Assembly (NCBI GenBank): GCA_002840275.1
Contig: PHAB01000018.1
Location: forward strand, 1-64,000
Reading direction: 5' to 3'
Source: Firmicutes bacterium HGW-Firmicutes-14
GTDB lineage: Bacteria; Bacillota; Thermincolia; Thermincolales; UBA2595
Length of the DNA stretch: 64,000 nucleotides
Shown: positions 16,806 through 25,737 of the stretch, piece after piece
Layout: each line of letters starts with the position of its first letter
Position numbering within the stretch: position 1 is the first letter of the stretch
Made by a program: the position numbers and the translations under genes
The notes under the pieces: generated by a model
What the model was told of the DNA's origin: nothing
The model's database searches: none
The model's input: only the letters and a program-made list of their open reading frames with translations

Positions 16806-18731
16806 TTAGTCTTCCTTGCCGGAATACTTGGATGCAATTTCCTGCATCGCGCCCGGATCCGCCAGGGTAGTGACATCACCGATTGCACGGCCTTCAGCGA
16901 TATCCCTCAGGAGACGGCGCATAATTTTTCCGGAGCGGGTCTTGGGCAGGCCGCCGGTGAAGATAATATCATCAGGGCGGGCAATAGGTCCAATCTTAAC
17001 ACCTACATGTTTCTTAAGCTTGGTAACCAGCTCGTCTGAGCCTTTAAACCCATCTTTCAGAATGACAAAGGCACATACAGATTCGCCTTTTACGTCATGT
17101 TTCTTGCCCACAACTGCAGCCTCAGCCACCTCTGCACATTCGACCAGGGCGCTTTCAACCTCCGCAGTACCCAGCCTGTGCCCGGAAACGTTGAGCACGT
17201 CATCCACCCGGCCGGTTACCCAAATATAGCCAAGTTCGTCCCTCTTGGCACCGTCACCGGCAAAGTAAAACTTGCCAAAACGCTTCCAGTACTGGTCGAC
17301 ATACCTGTCATCATCACCGTAAATAGTCCTGATCATGGAAGGCCACGCCGATTTAACGACTAAGTATCCCACCTCGGCAGGTTCTCCATTTTCATCTACG
17401 ATGTCAACTTCAACACCGGGGAATGCATTGGTTGCGGTTCCCGGTTTCAGCGGGGTTATGCCGGGAAGGGGGGTTATCATGTGAGCCCCCGTCTCAGTCT
17501 GCCACCATGTATCCATAATCGGGGCTACACCGCTTCCGATATTCTCACGGTACCACATCCAGGCTTCCGGGTTAATGGGTTCTCCAACAGAACCAAGAAC
17601 CTTGATACCGGAGAGGTCGTGTTTCTGGGGATACTGGGTACCCCACTTCATCCAGGTCCTGATAGCTGTGGGTGCTGTATAAAACTTGGTTACCCCGTAC
17701 CTTTCAGCCATATCCCACATCCTGTCTTTATCAGGATAATCGATTGTCCCATCATACATGAAAGTGGTTGTCCCAAGGGCCAGAGGGCCGTATATAACAT
17801 AACTGTGGCCTGTGATCCAGCCTATATCGGCAGTACACCAGTATACATCACTTTCCTTGATATCAAAGACATATTTAAGGGTCGCCTGGGTCTGCAGCAG
17901 GTATCCTCCGGTCGTATGTACAACACCTTTGGGCTTACCTGTGGTCCCTGAGGTATAAAGAATAAAGAGCATATCTTCTGCATCCATTTCCTCTGGCTCG
18001 TAGTAAGCTTTGGCCTCAGCCATGAGTTCGTGATACCATACATCACGGCCTTCTTTCATTTCTACTTCATTTCCGGCGTTCTTTACCACAATACACTTCT
18101 CGATTGTCGGTGTGTCTTCCATGGCCTTTTCTGCATTGTTCTTTAACGGGAAGGGATTGCCCCGGCGGAAGTTGCCGTCTGCCGTTATCAGTACCTTGGC
18201 CCCGCAGTCATTGACCCGGTCACGCAGGGATTCGGGGCTGAAACCGCCAAATACGAGGGAATGGGGAGCGCCCACCCTGGTACAGGCCAGCATTGCAATT
18301 GCAGCTTCGGGAATCATCGGCATATATAAAGCTACCCGGTCACCTTTTTTAACACCAAGGCTGGCCAGGACGTTTGCGAATTTATTAACTTCCCGGTATA
18401 ACATGCCATAAGTCAATACAACTTGTCTGCCAATCTCGCTTTCATACATGATAGCAGCCTTGTTGCGGCGTTCTGATTTGGCATGCCGGTCAACACAGTT
18501 ATAACATACATTCACTTTGCCGCCGGTAAACCATTTAAAGAATGGGGCATTACTGTCATCCAGGACTTTATCATATGGCTTGAACCAGGTTATCATGTCC
18601 TTTGCATGAGCATCCCAGAAACCGAGACGGTCCTTTTTGGCCCACTCATAGATATCTGCTTTAGCATTAGCATGTGCTGCTATATCAGCAGGTGGATTAA
18701 ATACACGGTTTTCCAATGCAATGTTTTCCAT
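16806..18731 (-). CDS. acsA: Acetyl-CoA synthetase, AMP-forming (copy 1)
   Basis: 641 residues. Converts acetate, ATP and CoA to acetyl-CoA, AMP and PPi. The ANL-family signatures are complete: [13 protein letters not shown] (P-loop-like A3), [11 protein letters not shown] with the acetate-pocket Trp, [17 protein letters not shown] (A7/A8 hinge) and [15 protein letters not shown] with the adenylation Lys, which in many bacteria is acetylated to silence the enzyme. The start is the ATG at 18731 after GGGGGGA; an upstream in-frame TTG overlaps the ribosome site. Highly similar to copy 2, and divergent from small gene 1 across a 417-bp region with the CGAACGGT element and a long palindrome. A weak promoter (TGACTT-17-TACAAT) may lie about 150 nt upstream. 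Confidence 0.96.
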   Translation of the reverse strand: MENIALENRVFNPPADIAAHANAKADIYEWAKKDRLGFWDAHAKDMITWFKPYDKVLDDSNAPFFKWFTGGKVNVCYNCVDRHAKSERRNKAAIMYESEIGRQVVLTYGMLYREVNKFANVLASLGVKKGDRVALYMPMIPEAAIAMLACTRVGAPHSLVFGGFSPESLRDRVNDCGAKVLITADGNFRRGNPFPLKNNAEKAMEDTPTIEKCIVVKNAGNEVEMKEGRDVWYHELMAEAKAYYEPEEMDAEDMLFILYTSGTTGKPKGVVHTTGGYLLQTQATLKYVFDIKESDVYWCTADIGWITGHSYVIYGPLALGTTTFMYDGTIDYPDKDRMWDMAERYGVTKFYTAPTAIRTWMKWGTQYPQKHDLSGIKVLGSVGEPINPEAWMWYRENIGSGVAPIMDTWWQTETGAHMITPLPGITPLKPGTATNAFPGVEVDIVDENGEPAEVGYLVVKSAWPSMIRTIYGDDDRYVDQYWKRFGKFYFAGDGAKRDELGYIWVTGRVDDVLNVSGHRLGTAEVESALVECAEVAEAAVVGKKHDVKGESVCAFVILKDGFKGSDELVTKLKKHVGVKIGPIARPDDIIFTGGLPKTRSGKIMRRLLRDIAEGRAIGDVTTLADPGAMQEIASKYSGKED

Positions 18732-18910
18732 TAATACTATTCCCCCCAAAGAAATATTATTTTTTATGCCATACCAAGCTGCCGGATTTAAAATTCCTTC
18801 AATCTTATCCGGACATATCCCCTCCCCTTATGTAATAATAGAAAAATTCAGAATAATTTTCCATGTGTCTACATTGTAATACATGTCCAGGGTTAAAGTC
18901 ACTATTTTGA

Positions 18911-18942
18911 CGGCGAACGGTCGAAATTAGCCCCCGAACGGT
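18911..18942. promoter_or_regulatory. CGAACGGT-type control element 1 (two half-sites, 21 bp apart)
   Basis: GAACGGT occurs at 18915-18921 and 18936-18942, on the same face of the helix two turns apart. The whole 32-bp block aligns without gaps to the block at 21995-22026, with about 24 of 32 positions the same. It lies in the acs1/small-gene-1 divergent region. Which protein binds is unknown. Confidence 0.55.
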
Positions 18943-18977
18943 AATTTTGTCTTACAATATAGATACTTATGCTGTGT

Positions 18978-19029
18978 TTTACATAAATATAACCGGTTTT
19001 CATATGAAAACCGGTTATATTTATGTAAA
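18978..19029. repeat. Perfect 52-bp palindrome in the small-gene-1 leader
   Basis: Two 26-bp arms meet at CAT|ATG (centre 19003/19004) with no mismatch; the core of each arm is AACCGGTTTTC. There is no T run on either side, so it is not a standard terminator. In RNA it would form a very stable hairpin 120 nt before the small gene's ATG; as DNA it could be a cruciform or a dimer-binding site. Confidence 0.85.
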
Positions 19030-19148
19030 CCCACAATAATCCACCGAATAAATCTGTTTTTGTCAGGATATCCTGAAAATAACATCACTTCGGCTGTACA
19101 CCGATCTAATGGAGCCGGCAAAAAATAAACGAAAGGCGGATCTTGCTC

Positions 19149-19505
19149 ATGAAAAAGAACGAGCCATGGGAGATGTTAGCTGATAAGAAAATTTGGGAGA
19201 TGCTGAATGATACTGACCGCGAACTGAACGAGGAATATGTTCGCCTAATGTTTATTGAGTTATTCAACCGGATAAAGAACCTGGAACATGAAAACAATAC
19301 TTTAAAGGTGCTGTTATTCGAATATGGATTAATTGAAGAAAAAGTCTTTTTTGATGCCCTTGGCGAAGTCAGGGAATTTTTTAAAGAATGGGATGAAGAG
19401 CGGGCAAAAGAAGTGGAATTTTATAAGAATTCAGGTATATCCTTCTTTGACTGGGCCGCTTTTGTTTCCAAAGGCAAGTTTGACCGCAGCGCCCTTAACA
19501 GCTAA
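19149..19505 (+). CDS. Unrecognised acs-linked small protein, copy 1
   Basis: 118 residues, acidic, helical in appearance, with no signal peptide, membrane segment or cysteine. The start EPWEMLADKKIWEML, the centre RLMFIELFNRIKNLEHENN and TLKVLLFEYGLIEEKVF, and the end NSGISFFDWAAF plus KGKFD are shared with the gene at 22256; I estimate about 60% identity by eye. The middle looks like a coiled coil or helical hairpin. I chose the ATG at 19149, not the TTG at 19143, because the paralog starts at the matching codon and both have the leader GAAAGGCGGAT. It runs divergently from acs1 and converges on acs2, with a shared terminator. I do not recognise the family. A regulator or partner of acetyl-CoA synthetase is an inference from context alone. 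Confidence 0.8.
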   Translation: MKKNEPWEMLADKKIWEMLNDTDRELNEEYVRLMFIELFNRIKNLEHENNTLKVLLFEYGLIEEKVFFDALGEVREFFKEWDEERAKEVEFYKNSGISFFDWAAFVSKGKFDRSALNS

Positions 19506-19523
19506 TTGCCGGGTGCACCAAAA

Positions 19524-19555
19524 ATAAGGGGAAACGGAAATCCGTTTCCCCTTAT
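19524..19555. terminator. Bidirectional terminator between small gene 1 and acs2
   Basis: Perfect 15-bp arms, ATAAGGGGAAACGGA (19524-19538) and its complement (19541-19555), separated by AA. It lies between the convergent stops at 19505 and 19607. T runs are short (ATTTATTG on the plus side, TTTTTGG on the minus side). Confidence 0.75.
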
Positions 19556-19606
19556 CCATTTATTGTTCTTGGCGTTAACTTAAAGGTTTATCTCTGTTAT
19601 CGTAAT

Positions 19607-21529
19607 TTATTCTTCTTTACCTGCATACTTGCCTGCGATCTCCTGCATTGCACCGGGATCGGCCAGGGTTGTTACATCACCAAGGGCGCGGCCTTCAGCA
19701 ATATCTCTGAGGAGACGGCGCATAATCTTGCCGGAACGGGTCTTGGGCAGGCCTGCAGTAAAGATAATGTCATCCGGACGGGCAATCGGACCAATCTTCA
19801 CACCTACATGTTTCCTCAGTTTGTCGATCAGTTCCGGGCTGCCGGTAAAGCCGTCCTTAAGGATAACAAAAGCAACCGGAGCTTCACCCTTGACATCGTG
19901 CTTCTTACCGATAACAGCTGATTCGGCAACTTCCGGGCACTCGACGAGAGCGCTCTCGATTTCGGCGGTTCCCAGGCGGTGGCCTGAAACGTTAAGTACA
20001 TCGTCAACACGACCGGTTACCCAGATATAGCCCATATCATCTCTCTTAGCGCCGTCACCGGCAAAGTACAGGTCGCCGAAACGCTTCCAATACTGGTCAA
20101 TATATCTGTCATCATCACCCCAGATGGTCATCAGCATGCCCGGCCACGCAGATTTAACTACCAGGTAGCCCCTGTCGGTTGGTTGTTTGTTTTCGTCCAC
20201 TACATCAACTTCAATGCCCGGGAACGGAATAGTTGCAGTACCCGGCTTGAGCGGAACCATCGGAGTCGGGGTAATCATAAAGCCGCCGGTCTCTGTCTGC
20301 CACCATGTATCCATAATCGGGCAACGGCCTCCACCGATGGTCTCATAGTACCACATCCAGGCTTCAGGGTTGATAGGTTCACCAACAGTACCAAGCAAAC
20401 GAATATTTGACAGGTCATGTTTCCTGGGATAATCTGCCCCCCACTTCATAAATGTCCGGATAGCTGTGGGAGCGGTATAGAATACTGTTATACCCCATCT
20501 TTCAGCCATATCCCACATCCTGTCCTTATCGGGATAATCAACAGTACCGTCATACATAAAGGAAGTCATACCAAGGGCCAGAGGAGCATATACAACATAG
20601 CTGTGACCGGTAATCCAGCCGATATCTGCAGTACACCAGAAGGTATCTTCTTCCTTGAGGTCAAAGACGTACTTAAGTGTTGCCTGGGTCTGGACCAGGT
20701 AACCTGCGGTTGTGTGCTGGACACCCTTGGGCTTGCCGGTGGAACCGGAGGTATAAAGGATGAAGAGCGGGGCATCAGCAGGCATTTCTTCCGGAGCACA
20801 GTATTTTGCAGCACCGGCCATCAATTCATGATACCATACGTCACGGCCTTCCTTCATAATCACTTCATTACCGGCATTCTTGACAACAACACACTTCTCC
20901 ACACAGGGAGTACTTTCCATGGCCACATCGGCATTGTTTTTAAGCGGGAACGGATTACCCCTCCGGAAGTTACCGTCAGCGGTAATAACCAGCTTAGCAG
21001 TTGCGTCATTAATCCTGTCAGAAAGGGAATCAGCGCTAAATCCACCGAATACTATGGAGTGAATAGCTCCGATCCTGGTACAGGCCAGCATGGCAACAAC
21101 GCACTCAGGAATCATCGGCATGTACAGGCATACCCTGTCGCCTTTGCCAACACCAAGGCCTTTTAATACATTTGCAAACTTATTAACTTCCAGATACAGT
21201 TCTCTATATGTTAAAATTACTTTTCTGCCGATTTCGCTTTCATAGCAAATAGCTGCTTTGTTTCGCTTCGGTGAATTATAGTGACGGTCAAGACAGTTGT
21301 AGGAAACGTTGGTGGTACCACCTGTGAACCAGCGGAAAAACGGCGGATTGCTGTCATCCAGAACCTTCTCATAAGGTTTAAAGAAGGTTACCAGTTCATC
21401 TGCCATCCTCTTCCAAAATCCAAGGCGGTCACTTTTTGCCTCATCATAAATTGCCTGGTTAATGTTGGCGTTTTTTAGAACCTCGTCAGACGGATAAAAC
21501 ACGCGGTCTTCAATACTGGTTTTCTCCAT
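19607..21529 (-). CDS. acsA: Acetyl-CoA synthetase, AMP-forming (copy 2)
   Basis: 640 residues, nearly colinear with copy 1. It has [29 protein letters not shown] with the acetate-pocket Trp, [17 protein letters not shown], and [15 protein letters not shown] with the catalytic Lys; the C-terminal ends [15 protein letters not shown]...GKYAGKEE match copy 1 almost exactly. The start is the ATG at 21529, behind GGGGGAG. The long 726-bp upstream region separates it from small gene 2, repeating the arrangement of copy 1. Tandem duplication of an acs-plus-small-gene unit would explain this. Having two close isozymes may reflect different expression rather than different substrates. Confidence 0.96.
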   Translation of the reverse strand: MEKTSIEDRVFYPSDEVLKNANINQAIYDEAKSDRLGFWKRMADELVTFFKPYEKVLDDSNPPFFRWFTGGTTNVSYNCLDRHYNSPKRNKAAICYESEIGRKVILTYRELYLEVNKFANVLKGLGVGKGDRVCLYMPMIPECVVAMLACTRIGAIHSIVFGGFSADSLSDRINDATAKLVITADGNFRRGNPFPLKNNADVAMESTPCVEKCVVVKNAGNEVIMKEGRDVWYHELMAGAAKYCAPEEMPADAPLFILYTSGSTGKPKGVQHTTAGYLVQTQATLKYVFDLKEEDTFWCTADIGWITGHSYVVYAPLALGMTSFMYDGTVDYPDKDRMWDMAERWGITVFYTAPTAIRTFMKWGADYPRKHDLSNIRLLGTVGEPINPEAWMWYYETIGGGRCPIMDTWWQTETGGFMITPTPMVPLKPGTATIPFPGIEVDVVDENKQPTDRGYLVVKSAWPGMLMTIWGDDDRYIDQYWKRFGDLYFAGDGAKRDDMGYIWVTGRVDDVLNVSGHRLGTAEIESALVECPEVAESAVIGKKHDVKGEAPVAFVILKDGFTGSPELIDKLRKHVGVKIGPIARPDDIIFTAGLPKTRSGKIMRRLLRDIAEGRALGDVTTLADPGAMQEIAGKYAGKEE

Positions 21530-21770
21530 TATTAATTACTCCCCCTTAACATTCAGATTTTTGGACAATCATTACAATCAACCACAAAAAACAGTTTTGA
21601 CATCAGCTTGTACAGCAAATGCCGGCGGGCGGAAAATAATCCGGTTCCAAGATAATATCTGCATTTTTATTTCGCGCCCTGAAAAAATCCTTTTTAAAAC
21701 CTTTAGTGCACTCTGTTACATGTTGTCTCCTGCTTTAGAATCACCCCTTTTTTATCGATTAGGCATAACC

Positions 21771-21785
21771 AGAACAGATTGTTCT
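21771..21785. promoter_or_regulatory. AGAACA-N3-TGTTCT palindrome upstream of acs2
   Basis: A perfect 6+6 inverted repeat (21771-21776 and 21780-21785) with 3-bp spacing lies about 240 bp upstream of the acs2 start. Its size suits a dimeric regulator. No equivalent was seen before acs1 or acs3. Confidence 0.4.
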
Positions 21786-21994
21786 TGGGTCAAGATTAGT
21801 TACTGTTTTTTAGTCCTGCCCAACACTTCAACCCAGTTTTTTTGAGCTGTTAAGCCGGACTAAAAACCCAGAATCCAAGCCCATTTGTATGTAATAAGTA
21901 CAATTTTTTTAACAGAAAAGTCCAAAAATTTAGCCAATATTTATACCCGCTCTTACATTGTAAAACCATTTGCCCGCCAATGTCTTCAATTTTA

Positions 21995-22026
21995 CGGCTA
22001 ATGGTCGATATTTGCCGTCGAACGGT
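21995..22026. promoter_or_regulatory. CGAACGGT-type control element 2
   Basis: A 32-bp block matching element 1 position by position, with half-sites TAATGGT (21999-22005) and GAACGGT (22020-22026), again 21 bp apart. Its right edge is 3 nt from the -35 of the promoter for small gene 2, the place expected for an activator touching RNA polymerase. Confidence 0.55.
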
Positions 22027-22029
22027 TGG

Positions 22030-22058
22030 TTGCTAAATGTAAAGGGCAGGCCTAATAT
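22030..22058 (+). promoter_or_regulatory. Probable SigA promoter of small gene 2
   Basis: TTGCTA (22030-22035), a 17-bp spacer and TAATAT (22053-22058). It points at the gene starting at 22256, leaving a leader of about 190 nt that contains the 24-bp palindrome. The matching position before small gene 1 (TTTTGT-17-TATGCT, about 18945-18973) is weaker. Confidence 0.5.
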
Positions 22059-22183
22059 CCAGTTTTCTAGACAGCCCTGGGGAAATGTTCCATTTCTAAT
22101 GTATATCAATTTAACTAAGCCTTGTTTTCCTGTTTGGCTATGTCAAATTGAATAAATCCCTTTTATCCGGGTTAACCTTTTAC

Positions 22184-22207
22184 TAGCAGGCAGTTAACTG
22201 CCTGCTA
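22184..22207. repeat. Perfect 24-bp palindrome in the small-gene-2 leader
   Basis: Arms TAGCAGGCAGTT and AACTGCCTGCTA meet with no loop at 22195/22196, 48 nt before the ATG of small gene 2. The sequence differs from the 52-bp palindrome of small gene 1, but the position in the leader is similar. No T run follows. Confidence 0.75.
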
Positions 22208-22255
22208 ATAACTGCTGCTGCCTACTGTTATCCGGAAGAGAAAGGCGGATTTTAT

Positions 22256-22609
22256 ATGAAAATCGACGAACCCTGGGAGATGCTGGCTGATAAAAAAATC
22301 TGGGCAATGTTAACCAACCCCGAAAACGAAATTGACACAGGGTGTTCTCGTCTTATGTTTATTGAATTGTACAGACGGATTAAAAACCTGGAGCATGAAG
22401 CCAATACATTAAAAGTTTTATTGTTCCTTTATGGAATCATAGAGGAAAAGGTGTTCAATATTGCTTTGGCAGAAGTAAATACTTTCTTCCAGGAAGAGGA
22501 TGACGAACAAGCCAAAAAAGTAGACTTTTTGGCCAACTCCGGTATCTCTTTTGCAGACTGGGCCGCATTCAATATAAAAGGTAAGTTTGATAACAACATT
22601 AACAGTTAG
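22256..22609 (+). CDS. Unrecognised acs-linked small protein, copy 2
   Basis: 117 residues, paralog of the gene at 19149. Shared blocks are EPWEMLADKKIW, RLMFIEL, RIKNLEHE, NTLKVLLF, IEEKVF, NSGIS and DWAAF, with KGKFD near the end. The most variable part is the segment after the first tryptophan pair and the acidic stretch before NSGIS. No signal, membrane segment or metal-binding motif; a single Cys (TGCSRL) is not conserved in copy 1. The leader GAAAGGCGGAT serves as ribosome site 5 nt before the ATG. It runs divergently from acs2 and converges on the acs stump at 22691, repeating the order of the first unit. Function unknown. Confidence 0.8.
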   Translation: MKIDEPWEMLADKKIWAMLTNPENEIDTGCSRLMFIELYRRIKNLEHEANTLKVLLFLYGIIEEKVFNIALAEVNTFFQEEDDEQAKKVDFLANSGISFADWAAFNIKGKFDNNINS

Positions 22610-22617
22610 GCAAATAA

Positions 22618-22672
22618 GGAGAGTGCCCCTTTGTTACACAATTATGGGACACTCCCTCATTTTTCCATTAAG
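22618..22672 (+). terminator. Terminator of small gene 2
   Basis: GGAGAGTGCCC (22618-22628) pairs, with a bulge, to GGGACACTCCC (about 22655-22665) and is followed by TCATTTTTCC. It lies between the stop of small gene 2 and the acs stump, and may serve both strands. Confidence 0.55.
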
Positions 22673-22690
22673 TATCCACTTATACCAATC

Positions 22691-23087
22691 TTATTGGTCT
22701 TCGTCTTTTCTGTATTTACCGGTAATTTCCTGCGTCGATCCCAGATTGGCCGGAGTAGCAATATTGCCGACAGCAAGACCTTCGGCATAGACTCTGAGGA
22801 GACGGCGCATAACCTTACCGGAACGGTTCTTAGGCAGATCACCGAGAAAGATGATATCTTCCGGACGGGCAATCGGACCAAGCTTTATGCCGACATGCTT
22901 TTTTAGCTTGTCAACGAGCGCAGGGCTGCCTTCAAAGCCATTCCTGAGAACAACAAAGGCAACCGGGGATTCACCCTTCACATCGTGCTTCTTCCCGATT
23001 ACAACCGCCTCGGCAACTTCCTTGTACTCAGCCAGGACGTTCTCAATTTCAACAGTACCCAGATGGTGCCCGGATACGTTGATAACA
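22691..23087 (-). pseudogene. C-terminal stump of a fourth acetyl-CoA synthetase
   Basis: About 131 codons encode the C-terminal ANL subdomain only: [40 protein letters not shown], and PKNRSGKVMRRLLR with the catalytic Lys. All the N-terminal 500 residues are missing. The text is closest to acs1 and acs2 (ending STQEITGKY), not to acs3. Homology begins at Val-Ile-Asn-Val, 11 nt after the acs3 stop, so a deletion or insertion of acs3 appears to have removed the rest. The only usable Met is deep within and lacks a ribosome site. Changed residues (SGHHLG for SGHRLG) suggest it is decaying, though the frame is still open. Confidence 0.85.
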
Positions 23088-23097
23088 GGACTAATCG

Positions 23098-25143
23098 TTA
23101 CTTTCCCTGGACCATCTTTTGGATTGCTTCAACAATTTCCGGGTTAGCCAGGGTCATAACATCACCTATATCTGTGCCGTTTGAAATGGCACCAAGAACA
23201 CGGCGCATGATTTTTCCTGAACGGGTCTTGGGCATGTCAGGGACAATCCACACCTTCCTGGGCCTGGCAATCGCACCGATCTCCTTGACAATAGCTGCAG
23301 AAACTGCCTTAGCAAGTTCCTCGCTTGCTTCAAATCCAGGTTTTAAAGCAATATACATATCCGGCTCAACACCTTTGATTTCATGTTTTACCGGAACAAC
23401 AGCAGCTTCTGCTACTTCCGGAACGACCAGAGCTGCGGATTCAAGTTCCTTGGTACCCAGCCTGTGGCCGGATACATTGATAACATCGTCAATCCTGCCA
23501 AGGATACGGACATATCCATCAGCAGCTACAACAGCAGCATCACCTGTCATGTAAGGCCAATCCTGCCATCTCTTGCTGTTCGGGTCTTTACAGTATCTTT
23601 CAAAATACTGCCTGACAAAACGGTCACGGTCTCCCCAGATGGTCTGGAACATACCGGGCCACGGGTTCTGGATGCAGATATTACCTGCTTTTCCGGCGCC
23701 GGGAGGAACAACATTACCGTCATTATCATAAACAATCGGGTGAATACCCGGTACGCCCCGGCCTGCACTGCCCGGCTTCATCGGGTCAATTCCCGGTACC
23801 GTGCTGCAGAGGAAGCCGCCGGTTTCTGTCTGCCACCATGTATCAACAATGGCTGCTTTGCCTTTGCCGACTACATTATAATACCATCTCCATACTTCCG
23901 GCTCGATGGGCTCACCAACTGTGGTCATATGTTTAAAGTTATAATTATATTTCGCCGGCTCATCTGGGCCAATCTTTCTCAGGGCCCGGATTGCTGTAGG
24001 AGCCGTGTGAAAGATATTAACATCCAGGTTCTGAGCAATTCTCCAGCTTCTGCCGGCATCCGGATAAGTGGGAACTCCTTCATAAACAACAGTGGATGCG
24101 CATAATGCCAGCGGGCCGTACACGATATAAGAATGTCCGGTGATCCAGCCGATGTCGGCCATACACCAGTAAACATCTTCAGGATGAATATCCTGGATAT
24201 ACTTGGATGTTCCGGCTACGTAAGACAGATAGCCGCCTAAGCTGTGCTGAGCGCCTTTGGGTTTGCCGGTCGTGCCGCTGGTATACATCAGGAAGAGAAC
24301 AGATTCTGCCGGCAGGGGAACTGGGTCAATCCTTTTACCGTATGTATCTTTCAACAGTTCATTAACAAAGACGTCACGGCCTTCAACCATCGGGGTAGCA
24401 GCGGAATATTTGCCGGGATAACGCTGCCATACAAGAACCTTCTTAACAGTCTGGCCTTCTTTGGCTGCCTGAGCTACAGCGATATCAGCCTTTTCCTTGT
24501 GATCGATAAGCTGGCCGCTTCTGTAATAAGCGTCCATGGTAATTAGATATTCGCTGCCTGAGTCTATGATTCTGTCTGCACAGGCCTGGCCGGAGAAACC
24601 GCCGAAAACCTGGGAGTGGATGATGCCAAGCCGGGCACAGGCAAGCATGGTGATAGGAAGCTCTGCCACCATCGGCATGTGAAGAGTTACCCTGTCACCG
24701 GCCTTCAGTCCGCAATAGTCTCTCAGGATTGCTGCAAATTCATTTACCCTTACATAAAGCTCTTGGTATGTTACATGCTCTACTTTCTCTTCTTCAAGTT
24801 CCGGTACAAAATGGATAGCTGTTTTGTTTTTGTTCTTGGCCAAATGTCTGTCAACACAGTTGTAACTTGCATTTATCTTGCCGCCCACAAACCACTTAAA
24901 GCAGGGGGCATCGCTGGTATCAAGGATGGTATGCCAATACTCGTACCAATCCAAAAGGTCGGCATACTCTTTGAAGCAGTTCGGGAAATTTTCCAGGCTA
25001 AAACGCTCAAAGACCTTTTCATCGGTCAAATTTGCCTGGGCCACAAACGACCTGGGTGGATTAATGTACTCTTCTTCTCCCCAGTGTACCGCTATTTCCG
25101 CTTCCGACGTTTCAGTTACTTCCTTTTCTTTTTCTTCACTCAT
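23098..25143 (-). CDS. acsA: Acetyl-CoA synthetase, AMP-forming (copy 3, divergent type)
   Basis: 681 residues, longer and clearly different from copies 1 and 2. An acidic N-terminal tail (SEEKEKEVTETSEAE) precedes the ACS fold. The motifs are complete: [30 protein letters not shown] with the acetate-pocket Trp, [38 protein letters not shown] and [14 protein letters not shown] with the adenylation Lys. The ATG at 25143 follows GGAG by 10 nt; a TTG one codon earlier is possible. Its own upstream region holds a promoter candidate, ACGGT half-sites and a possible structured leader, so it is probably expressed separately. A different affinity or a propionate side activity cannot be judged from sequence. 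Confidence 0.94.
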   Translation of the reverse strand: MSEEKEKEVTETSEAEIAVHWGEEEYINPPRSFVAQANLTDEKVFERFSLENFPNCFKEYADLLDWYEYWHTILDTSDAPCFKWFVGGKINASYNCVDRHLAKNKNKTAIHFVPELEEEKVEHVTYQELYVRVNEFAAILRDYCGLKAGDRVTLHMPMVAELPITMLACARLGIIHSQVFGGFSGQACADRIIDSGSEYLITMDAYYRSGQLIDHKEKADIAVAQAAKEGQTVKKVLVWQRYPGKYSAATPMVEGRDVFVNELLKDTYGKRIDPVPLPAESVLFLMYTSGTTGKPKGAQHSLGGYLSYVAGTSKYIQDIHPEDVYWCMADIGWITGHSYIVYGPLALCASTVVYEGVPTYPDAGRSWRIAQNLDVNIFHTAPTAIRALRKIGPDEPAKYNYNFKHMTTVGEPIEPEVWRWYYNVVGKGKAAIVDTWWQTETGGFLCSTVPGIDPMKPGSAGRGVPGIHPIVYDNDGNVVPPGAGKAGNICIQNPWPGMFQTIWGDRDRFVRQYFERYCKDPNSKRWQDWPYMTGDAAVVAADGYVRILGRIDDVINVSGHRLGTKELESAALVVPEVAEAAVVPVKHEIKGVEPDMYIALKPGFEASEELAKAVSAAIVKEIGAIARPRKVWIVPDMPKTRSGKIMRRVLGAISNGTDIGDVMTLANPEIVEAIQKMVQGK

Positions 25144-25182
25144 CAAAAATAATCTCCTTCCATTTTTCTAATTAACCTGTTT

Positions 25183-25261
25183 AAAACCAGTCGCCCTAAG
25201 GAATCTGCCCAACGCCTCCTTTCTGAAAGAATCGGCTCTAGGCCTTCCCCGGTCTGGTTTT
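25183..25261 (-). ncRNA. Possible structured leader RNA of acs3
   Basis: In the minus-strand transcript, AAAACCAG and CTGGTTTT (25254-25261 and 25183-25190) could close a region of about 79 nt that has further short pairings inside (GCC/GGC, TTCTTT/AAAGGA, AAGG/CCTT). It matches no riboswitch class I know. It sits 40 nt before the acs3 start. This may be chance. Confidence 0.25.
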
Positions 25262-25372
25262 CCGCACTAAAACAATTAAACTGGTTAAAGAACTTTGAAA
25301 GGACCGCGGATTAAAATATGATAAATATTAAATTAACCCCGATGAGAACAAAATAATTTGCCCCCTGGGGTA

Positions 25373-25401
25373 TATTTACCTATATCGTTTGGGCACGTCA
25401 A
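25373..25401 (-). promoter_or_regulatory. Probable SigA promoter of acs3
   Basis: On the minus strand TTGACG (25401-25396), a 17-bp spacer and TAAATA (25378-25373). The expected start is about 220 nt upstream of the acs3 ATG, giving a long leader. Confidence 0.45.
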
Positions 25402-25487
25402 GCCAACGCATGTATAGGTTTCTGGACATTCTTGTTTGTTACTTTTATTCTAATATAAACATTTTGAATATACTATTATTTAGCCGC

Positions 25488-25535
25488 GAACAGCACTTTT
25501 GTGACTCTTAACGGTTAAATATGATTTCCAACGGT
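25488..25535. promoter_or_regulatory. ACGGT half-sites upstream of acs3
   Basis: Half-sites GAACAGC (25488), TAACGGT (25509) and CAACGGT (25529) are spaced 21 and 20 bp apart, and further ACCG-type sites in the other direction lie near 25566-25620. The phasing matches elements 1 and 2, but the flanking bases do not align, and the sites lie about 90 bp upstream of the acs3 -35. Confidence 0.4.
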
Positions 25536-25539
25536 TCGG

Positions 25540-25737
25540 TTTTTGCATTATTCTTCCGTAAAAATGACCGCTAACCGACCAATTTGGCCGTTTTTGCCCG
25601 TTTTTTAGTAATATAGAGACCTGAACCTGTCTCCTTTAAAACAACATTTTCGGGTCAATCGGACTATATGTCTAATAATCTTCCTAAGAACAAAAGTATC
25701 TATCGAAACTTTAAGGAAACTTTTGTTGGTATCCGGA
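25540..25737. other. Intergenic region between the acs3 control sites and the ilv-leu operon end
   Basis: No gene is seen. GGCCGTTTTTGCCCGTTTTTT near 25605-25625 is a T-rich stretch without a clean hairpin. There is no trace of a third copy of the acs-linked small gene here. Confidence 0.4.

Noticed and set aside
18978-19029. Rho-independent terminator
   Set aside because: The palindrome has no T run on either strand and lies upstream of the small gene, inside its probable leader.
22691-22981. Independent 96-residue gene
   Set aside because: It is the tail of an acetyl-CoA synthetase; the homologous frame continues upstream past the Met, which lacks a ribosome site.
25488-25625. Sigma-54 promoter before acs3
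   Set aside because: No -24/-12 pair (TGGCAC-N5-TTGC type) was found; a sigma-A type promoter at 25373-25401 fits better.
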